This document shows positions 6,430 through 14,408 of a stretch of 18,564 bases of DNA, piece after piece; the first letter of the stretch is position 1; every line of letters begins with the position of its first letter. Under the pieces are notes generated by a model. That model worked only from the letters and a program-made list of their open reading frames with translations. It was not told the origin of the DNA and did not search any database. The stretch is from DATKYV01 sp035528275 (GTDB taxonomy: Bacteria > Acidobacteriota > Terriglobia > UBA7540). The stretch covers positions 1-18,564 of the forward strand of contig DATKYV010000070.1 in NCBI GenBank assembly GCA_035528275.1. The letters run 5' to 3'. A program made the translations under genes and the position numbers.

Positions 6430-6905
6430 AGGAAGCCTCCTCGTTCATCAGGCCTATCCATGCGCCTCGGACACACCAGAAGTCATCCAGGCCGCTCCGG
6501 CCTCCGGCGGCTGGAGGATGGGCTCCAGACGGGCATGGCGAGCGGGCCTGACCAACCGACTTCACGACGATACATTCCTATTTTAACACCGCGCCGCCGC
6601 AGGGTCCGGAACAACCGTTCAAATGGACATCACTAAGGCGAGCGGGTGCATCCCTTCGCGACCGATCTTCAAGGGCGGAAGAGGCTTCGAATTCAACTGA
6701 AAGGGATGCGCGGGGGATGCCTGACACTCGACAACTGCTTTGCGAGTGGGGAAGGTTCCAGCACGGTGCTGAGAAAGACCTGAGGGGGTGTCATCCGGAG
6801 CGAAGTGAAGCATCTAACCGCCGTGCTTACATCACACGAACGAGATGCTTCTGCCCCGGCGCGCCGGGGGATCAGCATGGCAGGGACCCGCTCTTCAGCA
6901 CCGTG
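6430..6905. other. long intergenic region with two inverted-repeat units
   Basis: No gene is supported; the small open frames look like by-products of repeats. Near the protease, TAAAAT on the minus strand (about 6580-6585) may be a -10 box, but no -35 box is clear. GCATCCCTT (6648-6656) and AAGGGATGC (6701-6709) form one 9-bp inverted pair. A second, nested unit spans 6760-6907 and is listed separately. The region must hold the promoter of the protease operon and the end of the cyclase transcript. Confidence 0.6.
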
Positions 6906-6907
6906 CT
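6760..6907. repeat. 148-bp nested inverted-repeat unit
   Basis: The ends are 13-bp perfect inverted repeats (AGCACGGTGCTGA at 6760-6772, complement at 6895-6907). Inside are a 9-bp inverted pair (GAAGCATCT 6807-6815, AGATGCTTC 6843-6851) and a 16-bp perfect palindrome, CCCCGGCGCGCCGGGG (6854-6869). The inner part includes TGTCATCCGGAGCGAAGTG (6789-6807), close to an interspersed repeat motif I recall from acidobacterial genomes. The right end overlaps the TAG stop of the cyclase gene. It may be a miniature interspersed element or a structured transcript end; there is no T tract. Confidence 0.6.
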
Positions 6908-8867
6908 AGGAAGAGTTCTTGAGGAGGTCGTTCAGGGTGTCGACGACCTGGGGATCGTAGGTTCCTTTTTCGACGCCCTTGCGGAGCTCACTCGAAGCCG
7001 CTCTCGCGTCCCACGGTTCGCGGTAAGGGCGCCAGGCTGTCAGAGCCGTGTACGCCTCGGCGACGGACGTGATGCGGGCACCCAGGGGGATCCCCTCTCC
7101 CTTGAGGCCATCGGGATAACCGTCCCCGGCCCACCTTTCGTGATGGTGTATGACAATCTCGTGAAGGCGCGGGTCCACGTACCCGAGCCTCATCAACGTC
7201 GCCACGCTTTCCTGAACGTATTTCTCCACCACTTTGACTTCCTGCTCGCTGAGGCTGCCGGGACGGTTCAGAACCCGGTGAGGCACGGCCTCCTTGCCGA
7301 TATCCTGGACGTACCCGGCAAGCAGAATCACTTTCTTCAGGTCCTCGTTCAGATTCAACCGGTCGGCGATGGCGTAGGAGAGTAACGCCGTCATGCTACT
7401 GTTGCCCACTGAGCCGTCCAGGGCCTCCACGGCGAGCACGACGTCCTCCGGAACTTGAATTTCGGCCAGATGGGGGCAGTACTTGGCCACCAGAGCCAGG
7501 GGCATCACCGACTCGTCGTTCAGGCGGCTCTTGATTCCGGTTACCTCGAAAACGGCAACTCGCCGCAGTTTGCCTTTGAGCTGGATCTTTTCGTACTCGT
7601 CGCGCTTGATGTTGGCATCCGCGTAAGCCAGTTTGATTTCCGTTGATTCCGGATCCAGGGCCAGGGCGCGCTCAAAGTGTCGGATGGCCGAAGAGGCGTC
7701 GTGCAATTGAAAGTTCAGCTTACCCAGCTCGAAGAGAAGGCTGGCCGACTCACCCTCTTGCGCCAGCTTATCTTCCATCACGCTGAGACGGTCCATGAGT
7801 TCATGGTCTCCCTTCCTTCCCAGTCCCAGGTTGCGAAGTTTCCGGGCGGTCATAAAGGGCTCGATGGCGCGGAAAGTCGGCTCATCGATGTAGACCTTGC
7901 CCGGCTGACAGATCTCCTCCAGGCGTTTGGCCACGTTGACGCGGTCGCCCAGCGCGCTATAGGCCTGGCGACGCGCTCCCAACATCCCCACGATGGTGCT
8001 TCCCGTGGCGATGCCCACGCGCAATCTCCACGGCAGGTCCAGGGATTTCATCCGCTCCTGCATCTTCCATCCGGCGAGTACGGCCAGCAGCGCGTGGCGG
8101 TCGTAATCCACGGGCGCGCCAAACTCCACCATCATTCCATCGCCCATGTACTTGTCGATATGTCCGCGGAAAAGATCCACAACGGGCTCGATTTGCGCCA
8201 GAAACCGATTAAGTTCCTCCAGGACGACTTCGGGCCGGTTCTGGTCCGAATAGGTGGTGAACCCCGTCAGGTCGGTGAACATGATGCTGATTTCCCGCTT
8301 CTCATACCGAAGCTTGCCCTCGGTGGCGAGCCTCGCCACCACCGGGTCCATCGTGGCATAGAGGGTCTTCTCCACTTTCTCTTTCATCTCCTCGATAACC
8401 CGGCTGCGCCGGAGTTCTTCCAGGAGCTGGCGCGTCTCTTCGAAACCTTTGACCAGTCTCTCTTGCAGAGAACCGATGGCGGCGCTCGAGAGGATGAGAA
8501 AACCGCCCCAGATGCCTACCAGCAGGAGGGCCTCCAGCCGATTCCCAGCCACCATGAACGATTCCGGGTAGCGATAGGCAATAAACCCCATGATGAGGAT
8601 GCACAAGGTCGCCCCAAGAACAGCCTTGCGCTTCCCCAGGAAATACGCCGCCGCCAGGATCGGCAGGTAGAAGAAGTTCAGGAAGGCGGTGCGGTTGAAA
8701 GGGGCGAGGTAAAACACGCCGCCCACAAGGAGGGCGATCAGGAAAACAAAAATAATCTCGAGGTTGCGCGCGAAGACGCGGCGCACGCGGTCCGGCCAGT
8801 TTCCGATCAGCGCATCGGGAGCCGAGGCATTCGCACGGTTCGGTGGACGAGATTCTCTGCGGTCCAT
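6906..8867 (-). CDS. membrane class III adenylate/guanylate cyclase with TPR and degenerate HD-GYP domain
   Basis: The product is 653 residues from ATG 8867 (AGAGG close upstream, promoter at 8946-8917). The frame is open to 9086, but that part overlaps the neighbour. Four or five TM helices (about 36-133) and a coiled coil (about 134-170) lead to a class III cyclase domain (about 190-330): metal ligands D199 (FTDLTGF) and D243 (YMGDGMM), K239 and S304 at the base-recognition positions, and N311 and R315 for the transition state. Lys with Ser/Thr is the usual bacterial adenylate cyclase pair, so cAMP is the likely product. TPR-like helices (about 373-425) follow. The C-terminus (about 505-650) is HD-GYP-like: HHE (575-577), GDGYPDG (around 583-585) and RPYRE are kept, but the HD motif is QDIGK (Q521), the HP motif is lost and the DxxDAL motif is AEAYTAL, so cyclic-di-GMP hydrolysis is unlikely. 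It sits downstream of a minor pilin operon. Confidence 0.92.
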   Translation of the reverse strand: MDRRESRPPNRANASAPDALIGNWPDRVRRVFARNLEIIFVFLIALLVGGVFYLAPFNRTAFLNFFYLPILAAAYFLGKRKAVLGATLCILIMGFIAYRYPESFMVAGNRLEALLLVGIWGGFLILSSAAIGSLQERLVKGFEETRQLLEELRRSRVIEEMKEKVEKTLYATMDPVVARLATEGKLRYEKREISIMFTDLTGFTTYSDQNRPEVVLEELNRFLAQIEPVVDLFRGHIDKYMGDGMMVEFGAPVDYDRHALLAVLAGWKMQERMKSLDLPWRLRVGIATGSTIVGMLGARRQAYSALGDRVNVAKRLEEICQPGKVYIDEPTFRAIEPFMTARKLRNLGLGRKGDHELMDRLSVMEDKLAQEGESASLLFELGKLNFQLHDASSAIRHFERALALDPESTEIKLAYADANIKRDEYEKIQLKGKLRRVAVFEVTGIKSRLNDESVMPLALVAKYCPHLAEIQVPEDVVLAVEALDGSVGNSSMTALLSYAIADRLNLNEDLKKVILLAGYVQDIGKEAVPHRVLNRPGSLSEQEVKVVEKYVQESVATLMRLGYVDPRLHEIVIHHHERWAGDGYPDGLKGEGIPLGARITSVAEAYTALTAWRPYREPWDARAASSELRKGVEKGTYDPQVVDTLNDLLKNSS

Positions 8868-8916
8868 TGTCCTCTGCGCCTGGAAATGCGAAACCTGCTG
8901 CCAGAAGTTCCGCGCT

Positions 8917-8946
8917 AGTATATTTGCAGTGAGTCCGGAGTGGCAA
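8917..8946 (-). promoter_or_regulatory. sigma70-like promoter of the cyclase gene
   Basis: On the minus strand TTGCCA (8946-8941), an 18-nt spacer and TATACT (8922-8917) each match the consensus at 5 of 6 positions. The start site would be near 8910, leaving a leader of about 43 nt before ATG 8867. This separates the cyclase from the methyltransferase-like gene upstream. Confidence 0.6.
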
Positions 8947-9027
8947 GCCCAAGTTCCTTTGGCTTCGGCACTCCTCAATCCCCCCTCAACTGAGGGTTTC
9001 AATGCCCAAGGGCGCCAACCGGGCGGG

Positions 9028-9669
9028 CTACTGCGTCCGGCCGAATTTTGAGAAGGATGTCCAGTTGCCGGGGCGGGTGACCACATACAAGCTGAGTCTG
9101 TAGCTTCTGTGGTTGTCTCCCTGAGCGGTGACGGTAGCTGTGGGCTTCCAGCCGGGCACTTGGTCCACCACGGTGACGATGCGCATCCCTTGATGAAGGA
9201 ACTTCTCCAGGTGGGGTCGCAGCTTCCACAATGCGTATGGCGTCATGTAGATCGTCACGACGTCAGCGAGGCTCAAGTCTTGATCCAGGACGTCCCCGTG
9301 AACCAACTGAATTCGGTCACGGAGCCCCAAGTCCCAAATCCTTGTTCGGGATGCTTCGAAGTGGCGGGAGTCGAGTTCGATGCCCACGCCCCGGGCACCG
9401 AACTTCTGAGCGGCCATGATGAGAACGCGGCCATCCCCGCTTCCCAGATCGTATACCACCTCATGGGGGCGGACCTGAGCCAGGTCCAGCATCTTCTCGA
9501 CGACCGGCAGGGGCGTGCCCTCGTACGCACTGAGTATTTTGCTGTCTTCACCGCTGCCTTGATCTTCCGCCTCCAGTCCGGCTTGAGCGATGGCCAGACT
9601 CGTTAGGCCTATGATCAGAACGGCCAATGTCCAAACAACCTTATTTTGGAAGGAAATCTTTACCTGCAT
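9028..9669 (-). CDS. SAM-dependent methyltransferase-fold protein with signal peptide
   Basis: The product is 213 residues from ATG 9669. That start gives a clear signal peptide: basic start (MQVKISFQNK), hydrophobic stretch 11-27, and AQA cleavage at about residue 30. A GTG at 9741 would bury the signal 24 residues inside. The ribosome binding site is weak in both cases. The mature part has the class I methyltransferase signatures: motif I VVYDLGSGDGR (71-81), GIELD (96-100) and HGDVLDQDL (124-132), then VVTIYMTPYALWKLRPHL. It lacks an NPPY or similar target motif. Proteins of this form, with an export signal, occur in several soil and aquatic phyla, yet SAM is not known to be present outside the cytoplasm, so the activity and location are open. 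The gap to the pilin operon is 142 bp; it may be read from it. Confidence 0.8.
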   Translation of the reverse strand: MQVKISFQNKVVWTLAVLIIGLTSLAIAQAGLEAEDQGSGEDSKILSAYEGTPLPVVEKMLDLAQVRPHEVVYDLGSGDGRVLIMAAQKFGARGVGIELDSRHFEASRTRIWDLGLRDRIQLVHGDVLDQDLSLADVVTIYMTPYALWKLRPHLEKFLHQGMRIVTVVDQVPGWKPTATVTAQGDNHRSYRLSLYVVTRPGNWTSFSKFGRTQ

Positions 9670-9811
9670 TGTCCCAAGGGTTTGATGAGATGGCCGGCCT
9701 GCTGCACCAGGTTCGCGCAACTTCGACCTCTCCTTGCGCACCTGCGGAGGGCATATTGACCTGTCCAGTTAATCCTCCCGCAGCGGATGACAAAGAGCCT
9801 GCCGAAGAGCG

Positions 9812-11740
9812 TCACATCTTGGGCCGGGTGACACTGAGAATCTGAGCCTGGAACATCTGTCCACTCACCTTCTGGAGGGCAAGGTCATAGTGGACGGGGT
9901 AGTTTCCGCCGTCTGTGACGTTTTGGGCGAGGATGGCGCCAAAGAAAGCGCCGGAGGAGCCGCTGCCGCCCAGCGTGGCGTCGCCATTGGGGACGTTGAT
10001 CATGCCGTTGAGCTGCGCCTGGCCTTTCAAGCTGAGCGCCGTGCCCGTCCCCTGAATGTTCACCGTCATGTACGCAGGCGAGGGGACGCCCGGGGTTGAG
10101 GCATTGTAGTTCATGTTTGCCGTGCCGCCGACAATCGACAGGTCGTTTTTGATGTTAAGCACAAAGGGCGTGGCCGTCGCCGCAGTAGGCGCGGGGGAGT
10201 TCGGGGTAAACGTGTTGTCGGTGGCGGCTGGATAAGAAGGTGCAACGCTAGACGTGTTGATGATTCCGTTCTGTCCGATGGCGATGCTGTTTATGGCCAT
10301 GTAAATGGGTGCGGCCATGGAGCCCGAGGGCCCAATGAGGTTTACCGACCCTGGGGTCCCACCTCCGCCTCCCGCCGCGACATCGCCCACGAGGTAAGGG
10401 GCCGTGGACGTGCCGCTGCCTAAGACGCCAACGCAGGAGTAATTCGAGTAGGTGTTGACCCCACCTGAGTAGTTGTGGCGATAGCTCTCGATGTACGCCG
10501 AAAAACCCGCCGGACACGCACCGCCGCCAGCGGCAAACGTCGCCCCGGCCGGGGGCGTCGGCGGCGTTGACACTTTCGTCCGGATGTTGATCACTCGGTC
10601 CGGATTGCCCGTCCCGCCGCTCGGAGGCTCGACCTTTGGAGTGCTCACCGGATAGCCCCAGGCCGTCATATCAATGGATGGAGGCTGGGGAATGGGGGGG
10701 CCGGTTAAGACCGACCCGGCGATGCCGGTGGTTGAACCGGAAAAGCCCGTGTTGCAGCTTGGGTCGGAGCTGGTATTGGCGTAGGTCACGTCGCCCCCAA
10801 CCTTGACGTTTCCGTTGAGTGTGATCCCGCCGTTCGAGCCTACTCCGGAGTTGGCGAACTGGGCGTTGGTCGCCCCGGTTGTTGTCGTGACACACCCGGT
10901 GGCGCTGGCGCCGTATTGCCCATAGGTTGAGTTGTAGCTGTCGGTGCAGACTTGCGTCCCGCTCATCGCGACGCTGCACAAGCCATACAATCCAAATCCG
11001 TAATAAGGAAGGAAGATGGGCGAAATCGTCGCCACAACCTCCACAGTGGGCCGCGCGGCGCCGGCGCCCAGATTACTGTTCCACGTGCCGGTGGATCTCA
11101 CCTGCCAAACCTCGAAGGGCTGGCGGCATATCCCAACGCCAGCAGAGGAATCGGGGCAGCCCGCAGCAGGGACTCCGAAAAAGGCGTTGTTGACGGTGTG
11201 GTATTCGAGCAGAGACGCGGTGACCGTATAATTGCCGCCGCCGCCGATTCCGTCACTGATCGCCTGATTGTTCATGGCCGCAGTCCAGTTGGCAACCACG
11301 TCGACTTGCGTACCCCCGCCATCCAGGGTAACTGAAGCGGGCGGATAGGCGCTGGCCCCCGCGCTGGTGAAAAGCTTCACCGAGCCGGAATGGGTGCAAT
11401 TACTGGTGCAGGTCACCGGCGAACCGGTTGTGAAGTAGAGATTGACGGGAGTGTTGGCATAGGTCGAGACGGTGTAATACGTTCCTAAAGCCGCATTCGG
11501 GGGAGATAGCGGAACGTACCTTGAGCTGTTGAAGAAATTCAAAGCCTTCTGGACTCCCGCCAGAGCCACATACTCCGCTTGCGTCCCGATTCGGTAGTTG
11601 TAACTCGCCAAGGTTTCCGAGCGCGCACTGAAGACCATGGCCGCCGCCAGAGTGGTCAGCACGAGAAGCGAAAGGAGGACCAGAATAAGCGCCACGCCGG
11701 AATCTCCCGATCTCCGATTCGGTTGGGATTGCCTCATCAT
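9812..11740 (-). CDS. pilX: PilX-like minor pilin, large (type IV pilus)
   Basis: This is a 642-residue product with AGAGGAG 8 nt before ATG 11740. The N-terminus is a short basic leader ending in G15 (SGDSG), followed by a hydrophobic helix (VALILVLLSLLVLTTLAAAM). As in PilX and GspK proteins, the Glu at +5 is missing, which is typical of tip subunits. The rest is a very long Gly/Ser/Thr/Asn-rich exported domain with ten cysteines, several in close pairs (TCTSNC). It contains segments such as ITLNGNVKVGGDV (about 316-328) and a C-terminal LNGMINVPNGDATL...GAFFGAILAQNV...VHYDLAL region (about 573-630), both of the kind seen in large PilX-like proteins of non-proteobacterial pili. It is last of the four minor pilin genes, 42 bp after pilW. 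No PilY1 gene follows. The symbol is by family role, not by orthology proof. Confidence 0.82.
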   Translation of the reverse strand: MMRQSQPNRRSGDSGVALILVLLSLLVLTTLAAAMVFSARSETLASYNYRIGTQAEYVALAGVQKALNFFNSSRYVPLSPPNAALGTYYTVSTYANTPVNLYFTTGSPVTCTSNCTHSGSVKLFTSAGASAYPPASVTLDGGGTQVDVVANWTAAMNNQAISDGIGGGGNYTVTASLLEYHTVNNAFFGVPAAGCPDSSAGVGICRQPFEVWQVRSTGTWNSNLGAGAARPTVEVVATISPIFLPYYGFGLYGLCSVAMSGTQVCTDSYNSTYGQYGASATGCVTTTTGATNAQFANSGVGSNGGITLNGNVKVGGDVTYANTSSDPSCNTGFSGSTTGIAGSVLTGPPIPQPPSIDMTAWGYPVSTPKVEPPSGGTGNPDRVINIRTKVSTPPTPPAGATFAAGGGACPAGFSAYIESYRHNYSGGVNTYSNYSCVGVLGSGTSTAPYLVGDVAAGGGGGTPGSVNLIGPSGSMAAPIYMAINSIAIGQNGIINTSSVAPSYPAATDNTFTPNSPAPTAATATPFVLNIKNDLSIVGGTANMNYNASTPGVPSPAYMTVNIQGTGTALSLKGQAQLNGMINVPNGDATLGGSGSSGAFFGAILAQNVTDGGNYPVHYDLALQKVSGQMFQAQILSVTRPKM

Positions 11741-11782
11741 GATTCCACTCCTCTCATTCCATTGCCCCGGCTGCCCTCCGAA

Positions 11783-13075
11783 TCAAGGAAGGGGCAGCGT
11801 CCTGTTGGTGCTGGGGTCAATTGGCGTGCGCGGCAGATACACCGCGCCGCCATTCTGCGCGACACTCAAGGCGTTATTGATATTCTTCGGAACGATATGC
11901 GTCTGGAGCCGCTGCACCCGGTAGGTGCCCGTCTCCGGATCTATCTGGGATTGCCGCACGGTGAGCGCCACCCGCACGTCCAAAACAAAGCTCAGAAAGT
12001 ACGGGTTGGGAGGCGAGGTGGAATTGTCCCAGGCTCCGGAGGTATTCACCTTGAACCAGATCGCCGGTGTGTTGTCCGAGTTCAATACCGGGGTGATGTA
12101 ACTGGCTGTGCCGCCTGACCAGGAGAGCGCGGCGTTGACGGTGGTGGTTCCCGTGGACGAGGTCTCGTCGGGCGCAGTGAACACGGTCCAGTTGGCGGGC
12201 GGCGAGCCGCCACCCGTAGCGCAAGTTCCCTGGATATTGTCCACCAAAGGCGAGACCGTGGCGCCGTCCAAAGCCGCCGCCTTGCTGGCGGGGATTTGGA
12301 AGATGCCGCTCGAGGCGTTCGCCAGCTTGGTCATGAACCTCGTCAGAAGGAAGGGGCCCGTGGTGCATCCGGTTGTGCATGCATCGATGTAAGTCCCCGC
12401 GGTCGTGCCGCGACATTGCAGCCGGTACTCCCCGTAGTAGAGGTCGCCCGTATCCATGATGTCGCCGAAAAACCGCAATTTATTGTCGGCAATTCCCAAA
12501 CCGGTTCCTCCGGCATAGTTGTCGTAGAGAATGCCGCTCGGATAGGGAAAATTCCTGGTGAAAATGGGCTCGCCGGGAGAATGAGGGTTGCCAATGACCA
12601 GAGGCGCCGTGCCGGCGGCCATCGCCGTCGTGCCGTATGTGGTGTCGTAATTGACGACGATTTCCTCCTGATTGCAGACAGAGGGACTCCCCGTGCAGTT
12701 GTTGCCGATCACCAGCCGCGTGCCGTAGAAGACGTTCTTGGTGGCCGGCGACGTCCCAGCCACAATCGGAAACGAAATCAGGCCCGTCCCAGGATTGGTT
12801 GCCGACGATCCTCCCACCCTTTTGCTGACCGTAAAGGGAGGATTGTATCCGGCCTGGTTGAGCTCCTGGGCCATCACTTCGAAAGCGCCGCGGCCGCCTT
12901 GGGTGACTTCCGCCATGAGCTGCTGGCTGCGGTACCGCTTCTGGTTAATCTCCAGAAACTGAAACACGATCGCCATCAGAAGGGTGATAATCGATACGCT
13001 GACCAGCAACTCCAAGAGTGAGAATCCGCTCTGATTGGGCGCTCGACCGAAGAAACGGTTCGCCTTCCCTGGCAT
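11783..13075 (-). CDS. pilW: PilW-like minor pilin
   Basis: This is a 430-residue type IV prepilin-like protein. ATG 13075 has a GGAGG site about 6 nt upstream. The leader ends in G17 (NQSG), followed by the class III signal FSLLELLVSVSIITLLMAIV with Glu at +5 of the mature chain; prepilin peptidase would cut between G17 and F18. The helix continues to a PilW-type region (QQLMAEVTQGGRGAFEVMAQELNQAGY, 52-78, in parts typical of PilW/PilJ minor pilins). The large globular part is Thr/Gly/Asn-rich with six cysteines, likely disulfide-bonded outside the cell. The C-terminal segment (VRLTVRQSQIDPETG-like, near 380-395) also resembles PilW proteins. The gene lies 9 nt after pilV and 42 bp before pilX, so all are co-transcribed. 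Confidence 0.85.
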   Translation of the reverse strand: MPGKANRFFGRAPNQSGFSLLELLVSVSIITLLMAIVFQFLEINQKRYRSQQLMAEVTQGGRGAFEVMAQELNQAGYNPPFTVSKRVGGSSATNPGTGLISFPIVAGTSPATKNVFYGTRLVIGNNCTGSPSVCNQEEIVVNYDTTYGTTAMAAGTAPLVIGNPHSPGEPIFTRNFPYPSGILYDNYAGGTGLGIADNKLRFFGDIMDTGDLYYGEYRLQCRGTTAGTYIDACTTGCTTGPFLLTRFMTKLANASSGIFQIPASKAAALDGATVSPLVDNIQGTCATGGGSPPANWTVFTAPDETSSTGTTTVNAALSWSGGTASYITPVLNSDNTPAIWFKVNTSGAWDNSTSPPNPYFLSFVLDVRVALTVRQSQIDPETGTYRVQRLQTHIVPKNINNALSVAQNGGAVYLPRTPIDPSTNRTLPLP

Positions 13076-13084
13076 TTCGGCCTC

Positions 13085-13624
13085 CTACTGCGACTTGAAG
13101 GTGGTTACCGCCACCGTCGGCATGGCTCCCCCGGCGCGGACGGCGTTGGGAGCATAGACAACCACCGAGATCTGCTTCAGTCCGGTGACTCCGGAAACGT
13201 CGGCGATTCTCCAGCGACGCTCGTAGCCGTACCCCGATGCTATGGCCGCCGAGCACGCGCCGGCAAGCGGCTGGCTGTTGGTGTTCAGGAAGTCGACATA
13301 ACCGACGTTGGGGTCTCCGCTAAGGGGGCAGGCAGATAGTTGCGTCACATCCGAGAAGGAATTGGAGGTGAGCCCCACGTTCCAGCCGGTGTCAGTGATA
13401 AGTGTCGTGTTCGTCGTCGTGTTACTGTAGGAGAGGCGCGTCAGTTGCTCGATCTTCTCCCGCGCCAGAGCTGTCATCCGGGTCGTCTCCGTCCCTTGGT
13501 TCTTATTGGTCACCATGGCAATGAAAATGGCTCCACCCAACGAAGACATGGTGATGAATGCCACAAGCACCGCAATCATGGTTTCAACCAGGGAAACGCC
13601 ACGATCGTTTCGTTTCGACATCAT
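13085..13624 (-). CDS. pilV: PilV-like minor pilin
   Basis: The product is 179 residues from ATG 13624, preceded by GAGGG at normal spacing; a GTG at 13642 lies inside the ribosome binding site and is unlikely. The leader MMSKRNDRG ends at G9, then VSLVETMIAVLVAFITMSSLG follows with Glu at +5, matching the PilV/GspI type signal (SLVETMIA). The globular part (about 35-179) has two cysteines (SAC, GAC) and ends in strand-rich sequence (ISVVVYAPNAV). It is the second gene of the minor pilin operon, 40 bp after fimT and 9 nt before pilW. Minor pilins of this set form the priming complex at the pilus tip. The subtype is set by the signal sequence and gene order. Confidence 0.83.
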   Translation of the reverse strand: MMSKRNDRGVSLVETMIAVLVAFITMSSLGGAIFIAMVTNKNQGTETTRMTALAREKIEQLTRLSYSNTTTNTTLITDTGWNVGLTSNSFSDVTQLSACPLSGDPNVGYVDFLNTNSQPLAGACSAAIASGYGYERRWRIADVSGVTGLKQISVVVYAPNAVRAGGAMPTVAVTTFKSQ

Positions 13625-13664
13625 TGTTTCCCTCTCCTCCACGGACGAACGATCCGGAGCTGAC

Positions 13665-14270
13665 TCATCGGCTCATCCAGGCGGTCGACGTGGGGTTCCA
13701 CTGATAGACCGAAATGCGTCCGCCCATGGTGAGGACAACCCCATCGTTCAGGTTGGACCGGTTGGTCACGTAAATCACCGAGCCGCCATTTGCCAGGGGA
13801 GCCCCCGCGCTTGTCACCGGCATGCCGCGGGTGTTGAAGTAGAAGACTGTCGCGCCGGCGCCGCTGGTCAGGCTTCCGGGATTAGTGGACCCGCCCGGAT
13901 TGGTCATGATGAAGTAGTCTCCCGTCGACAGGTACTGCCTCCCTGCCTCCAACTGTGGTACTGAGAATGCCGCGTAAGGGGACGTGCAATTGGAATCCAC
14001 CGTGCTCGGCGTATTGCCACACAACCGTTCCATGGTGTAACTGTGCGGGGTTGTCGAGACGTCGATGTTCAAGCGGTAGGGAGCATTCTGAGAGGTGGCG
14101 CGAAAGCGCGTGACGTTCATTTGTGCGCCAACCGCACCTGCGTCGGAGTGCAATCGGTATGCCTTCACGGCATTGATCGCCTGCGGAACGGCCATCGCCA
14201 CAACGATCCCAAGAACCAGAATTACCACGAGTAATTCCAGCATGGAGAAACCCGAGTTTCTTTGCGTCAT
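13665..14270 (-). CDS. fimT: FimT/GspH-like minor pilin
   Basis: The product is 201 residues from ATG 14270, with GGAGG 9 nt upstream. The frame is open to 14486, but the extra 72 residues have no protein character and would bury the prepilin signal. The leader MTQRNSG ends at G7, followed by FSMLELLVVILVLGIVVAMAVP, Glu at +5 and the Pro near +22 usual for FimT/GspH. Two cysteines (LCG and NCT) in the globular part would form a single disulfide. The C-terminal VFYFNTRGMPV...VIYVTN...VVLTMGGRISVYQW pattern is the GspH/FimT beta domain; in FimT of some species this domain binds DNA for uptake, but the basic C-terminal residues reported there are not evident here. First gene of the pilin operon. 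Confidence 0.85.
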   Translation of the reverse strand: MTQRNSGFSMLELLVVILVLGIVVAMAVPQAINAVKAYRLHSDAGAVGAQMNVTRFRATSQNAPYRLNIDVSTTPHSYTMERLCGNTPSTVDSNCTSPYAAFSVPQLEAGRQYLSTGDYFIMTNPGGSTNPGSLTSGAGATVFYFNTRGMPVTSAGAPLANGGSVIYVTNRSNLNDGVVLTMGGRISVYQWNPTSTAWMSR

Positions 14271-14408
14271 GGGTGACTGCCTCCGTTTCAAGCAAAGACC
14301 GGAAGGAACGACGCTCGCGGACAAAGTCTTTCCCGACGCCACTTTAACACCTCGTAAGCGTTCTTCTCCACCCAAAACTGGCCGGCCGACTTGACCCCTC
14401 TTCGGCAT

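Noticed and set aside
7677..8918. Long plus-strand open frame (413 codons) opposite the cyclase gene
   Set aside because: It lies wholly antisense to a gene with clear domains, has no recognisable motif, and its His/Gln/Arg-rich make-up is typical of the complement of a high-GC gene.
8983..8996. CCCTCAACTGAGGG hairpin between the methyltransferase and cyclase genes as a terminator
   Set aside because: The stem is only 5-6 bp with a tiny loop and there is no T tract on the minus strand.
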